A stretch of DNA of 64,000 nucleotides from positions 2,170,001-2,234,000 of the forward strand of contig CBDETM010000002.1 of assembly GCA_965242905.1 (NCBI GenBank). Direction: 5' to 3'. The notes under the pieces are model-generated. The model had not been told where the DNA came from. It made no database searches and saw only the letters and a list, made by a program, of their open reading frames with translations. The stretch's first letter is position 1. Every line of letters begins with the position of its first letter. Origin of the DNA: Bin5 sp965242905 (lineage in GTDB: Bacteria; Chloroflexota; Anaerolineae; Caldilineales; Caldilineaceae). This document shows, piece by piece, positions 63,069 through 64,000 of the stretch. The translations under genes and the position numbers were made by a program.

Positions 63069-63602
63069 ATGACCGATTCCTTCGTGGAAAAAGCTGACGA
63101 GAATATGGGAGCCATCGAGCGCGTGCTCAAGGGGCTGCCGCTGGTGCAGGAATACACCGATAAGGAGCTGCGGCGAGAGGCCGATCACCGCCTGCGCCAG
63201 CTCCTGGTAACCGAACTGGAGCAGGAAAAGCAGCGCCTCTACGACGTCCAGAAGAAACTGCTGCGCAGCGGCGGCCTGGCCTGGATCGATGACGCCGACG
63301 GCGCCATCCAGCGCCTGCAGACGCTCATCGACCGCATCAGGACGGCCAGCTACGGCTACGCCGGTCTCTTCGCAGCCGTCAAGATCCAGGAGGAACAGCT
63401 CAACGCTCTCCACCGCTTCGACACCGCCCTGGCCGAGCGTGCCCAGGAGATCAACGGCAGAATCGACGCGTTGGAGGCCAGCGCGGCCGATCGGGAGGCG
63501 ATCGGTCCCGCCATCGAGGCCGTCAACGACACCGTGACCGAGCTCCAACGCCTCTTTGACAAGCGCAGCCAAACGATAACAATCGCGGCAGACAGCGAAT
63601 AG
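63069..63602 (+). CDS. Coiled-coil protein
   Basis: 177 residues, almost entirely helical and charged with heptad-like leucines (LRQLLVTELEQEKQRLYDVQ, IQRLQTLIDRI, RAQEINGRIDALEASAADRE). No signal peptide or membrane segment, so probably cytoplasmic. A GGACAAGAGGA stretch precedes the ATG. It ends 35 bp before the SPFH gene, suggesting one transcript, and could bridge the SPFH protein and other cluster members. I do not recognise a named family. Confidence 0.7.
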   Translation: MTDSFVEKADENMGAIERVLKGLPLVQEYTDKELRREADHRLRQLLVTELEQEKQRLYDVQKKLLRSGGLAWIDDADGAIQRLQTLIDRIRTASYGYAGLFAAVKIQEEQLNALHRFDTALAERAQEINGRIDALEASAADREAIGPAIEAVNDTVTELQRLFDKRSQTITIAADSE

Positions 63603-63637
63603 CCGCCCGCCGGCGTCCGCCAGACAGGAGAAAACTG

Positions 63638-64000
63638 ATGGCAAGAATCATTGACGTAATCGAAGCCCCGGATCAGGGCGCCCAGCAGCTCGTCGTACGC
63701 GTTCCCGAGGTCGGCTCCGGCGATTTCCGCTTCGGCAGCCAGGTCATCGTGCGCGAAAGCCAGCGCGCCGTCTTCTACCGCGACGGTAAATCACTCGACC
63801 TGTTCGAACCCGGACGCCACACCATCACCACCGCCAACCTCCCGATCCTGTCGGGACTCCTGCGCATGGGCACAGGCGGCCAGGACATCTTCACCGCCGA
63901 AGTCTTTTTCGCCAACATGCGCGAGTTCACCGACATGAAGTGGGGCACGCCCGAGCCCATCACCCTGCGCGACACCGACCTCGGGCTCGTGCGCCTGCGC
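63638..64000 (+). CDS. SPFH/band 7 domain protein (partial, runs off right edge)
   Basis: The first 121 residues, from the ATG at 63638 with CAGGAG seven bases upstream. ARIIDVIEAPDQGAQQLVVR, GSQVIVRESQRAVFYRDGKS, LFEPGRHTITTANLPIL and FFANMREFTDMKWGTPEPI match the YdjI-like, virion-core-protein-like branch of SPFH proteins, which lack the N-terminal membrane hairpin of flotillins and often carry a C-terminal zinc ribbon. In Bacillus the YdjI family is linked with PspA and membrane-stress functions. The remainder is outside the window. Confidence 0.88.
   Translation, partial: MARIIDVIEAPDQGAQQLVVRVPEVGSGDFRFGSQVIVRESQRAVFYRDGKSLDLFEPGRHTITTANLPILSGLLRMGTGGQDIFTAEVFFANMREFTDMKWGTPEPITLRDTDLGLVRLR

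Overview
The window is GC-rich bacterial chromosomal DNA. Gene content and protein style point to Chloroflexota, probably a Caldilinea-like lineage: a long class II aldolase, an archaeal-type aspartate-semialdehyde dehydrogenase, secreted plant-type LRR/fibronectin proteins, and polypyrimidine-rich spacers. That placement is inference; there is no rRNA or other marker here. I saw no tRNA, rRNA, CRISPR array, transposase or phage gene.

Layout. 0-7 kb: a secreted-protein start running off the left edge, an orphan HigA-like antitoxin, a thermonuclease, a broken brnT with brnA, then rimI, tsaB, a class II aldolase and nfo (endonuclease IV). 7-19 kb: two tandem giant secreted LRR/FN3 proteins sharing a 1.16-kb stretch with no difference found, each preceded by the same promoter-plus-hairpin leader. 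19-33 kb: an orphan RHH antitoxin, a nuclease-HEPN gene set against an nfo fragment, a trypsin-deacetylase fusion, a Crp/Fnr regulator, an aminotransferase, pdxA, a Gfo/Idh oxidoreductase, an antitoxin-SDR pair, psuG, ftsH and a HAD-like unknown. 34-46 kb: asd, hom and lysC behind a complete SAM-I riboswitch, followed by two LRR/FN3/zincin genes interleaved with a decayed riboswitch copy and a lysC 5' fragment, which I read as the remains of a tandem multiplication of a lysC-5'/riboswitch/LRR unit. 46-57 kb: a second broken brnT with brnA, a HicB-like antitoxin, a deoxyribosyltransferase, carB, a queuosine-precursor transporter, a GY-repeat membrane protein, a helicase fragment, dcd, an amidohydrolase and a 2-hydroxyacid dehydrogenase. 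57-64 kb: a same-strand cluster of two DUF2207 proteins, zinc-ribbon membrane proteins, a 39-residue membrane peptide, a coiled-coil protein and a band-7/SPFH protein, which may be a membrane-stress system.

Themes. (1) Six antitoxin-like genes of five families have no intact toxin beside them, and two of the missing toxins remain as brnT wrecks. (2) Several dispersed repeats punctuate gene ends: a 59-bp element with a possible three-way-junction fold in five copies, a GTAGGGGCACC palindrome in four copies, and a GTAAATCCCGTATGA element that supplies the stop codon of one antitoxin. (3) Local duplication is common (LRR pair, LRR-zincin pair, DUF2207 pair, fragments of nfo and lysC). (4) The lysC-hom(-asd) genes are predicted to be switched off by SAM through transcription termination, linking them to methionine supply.
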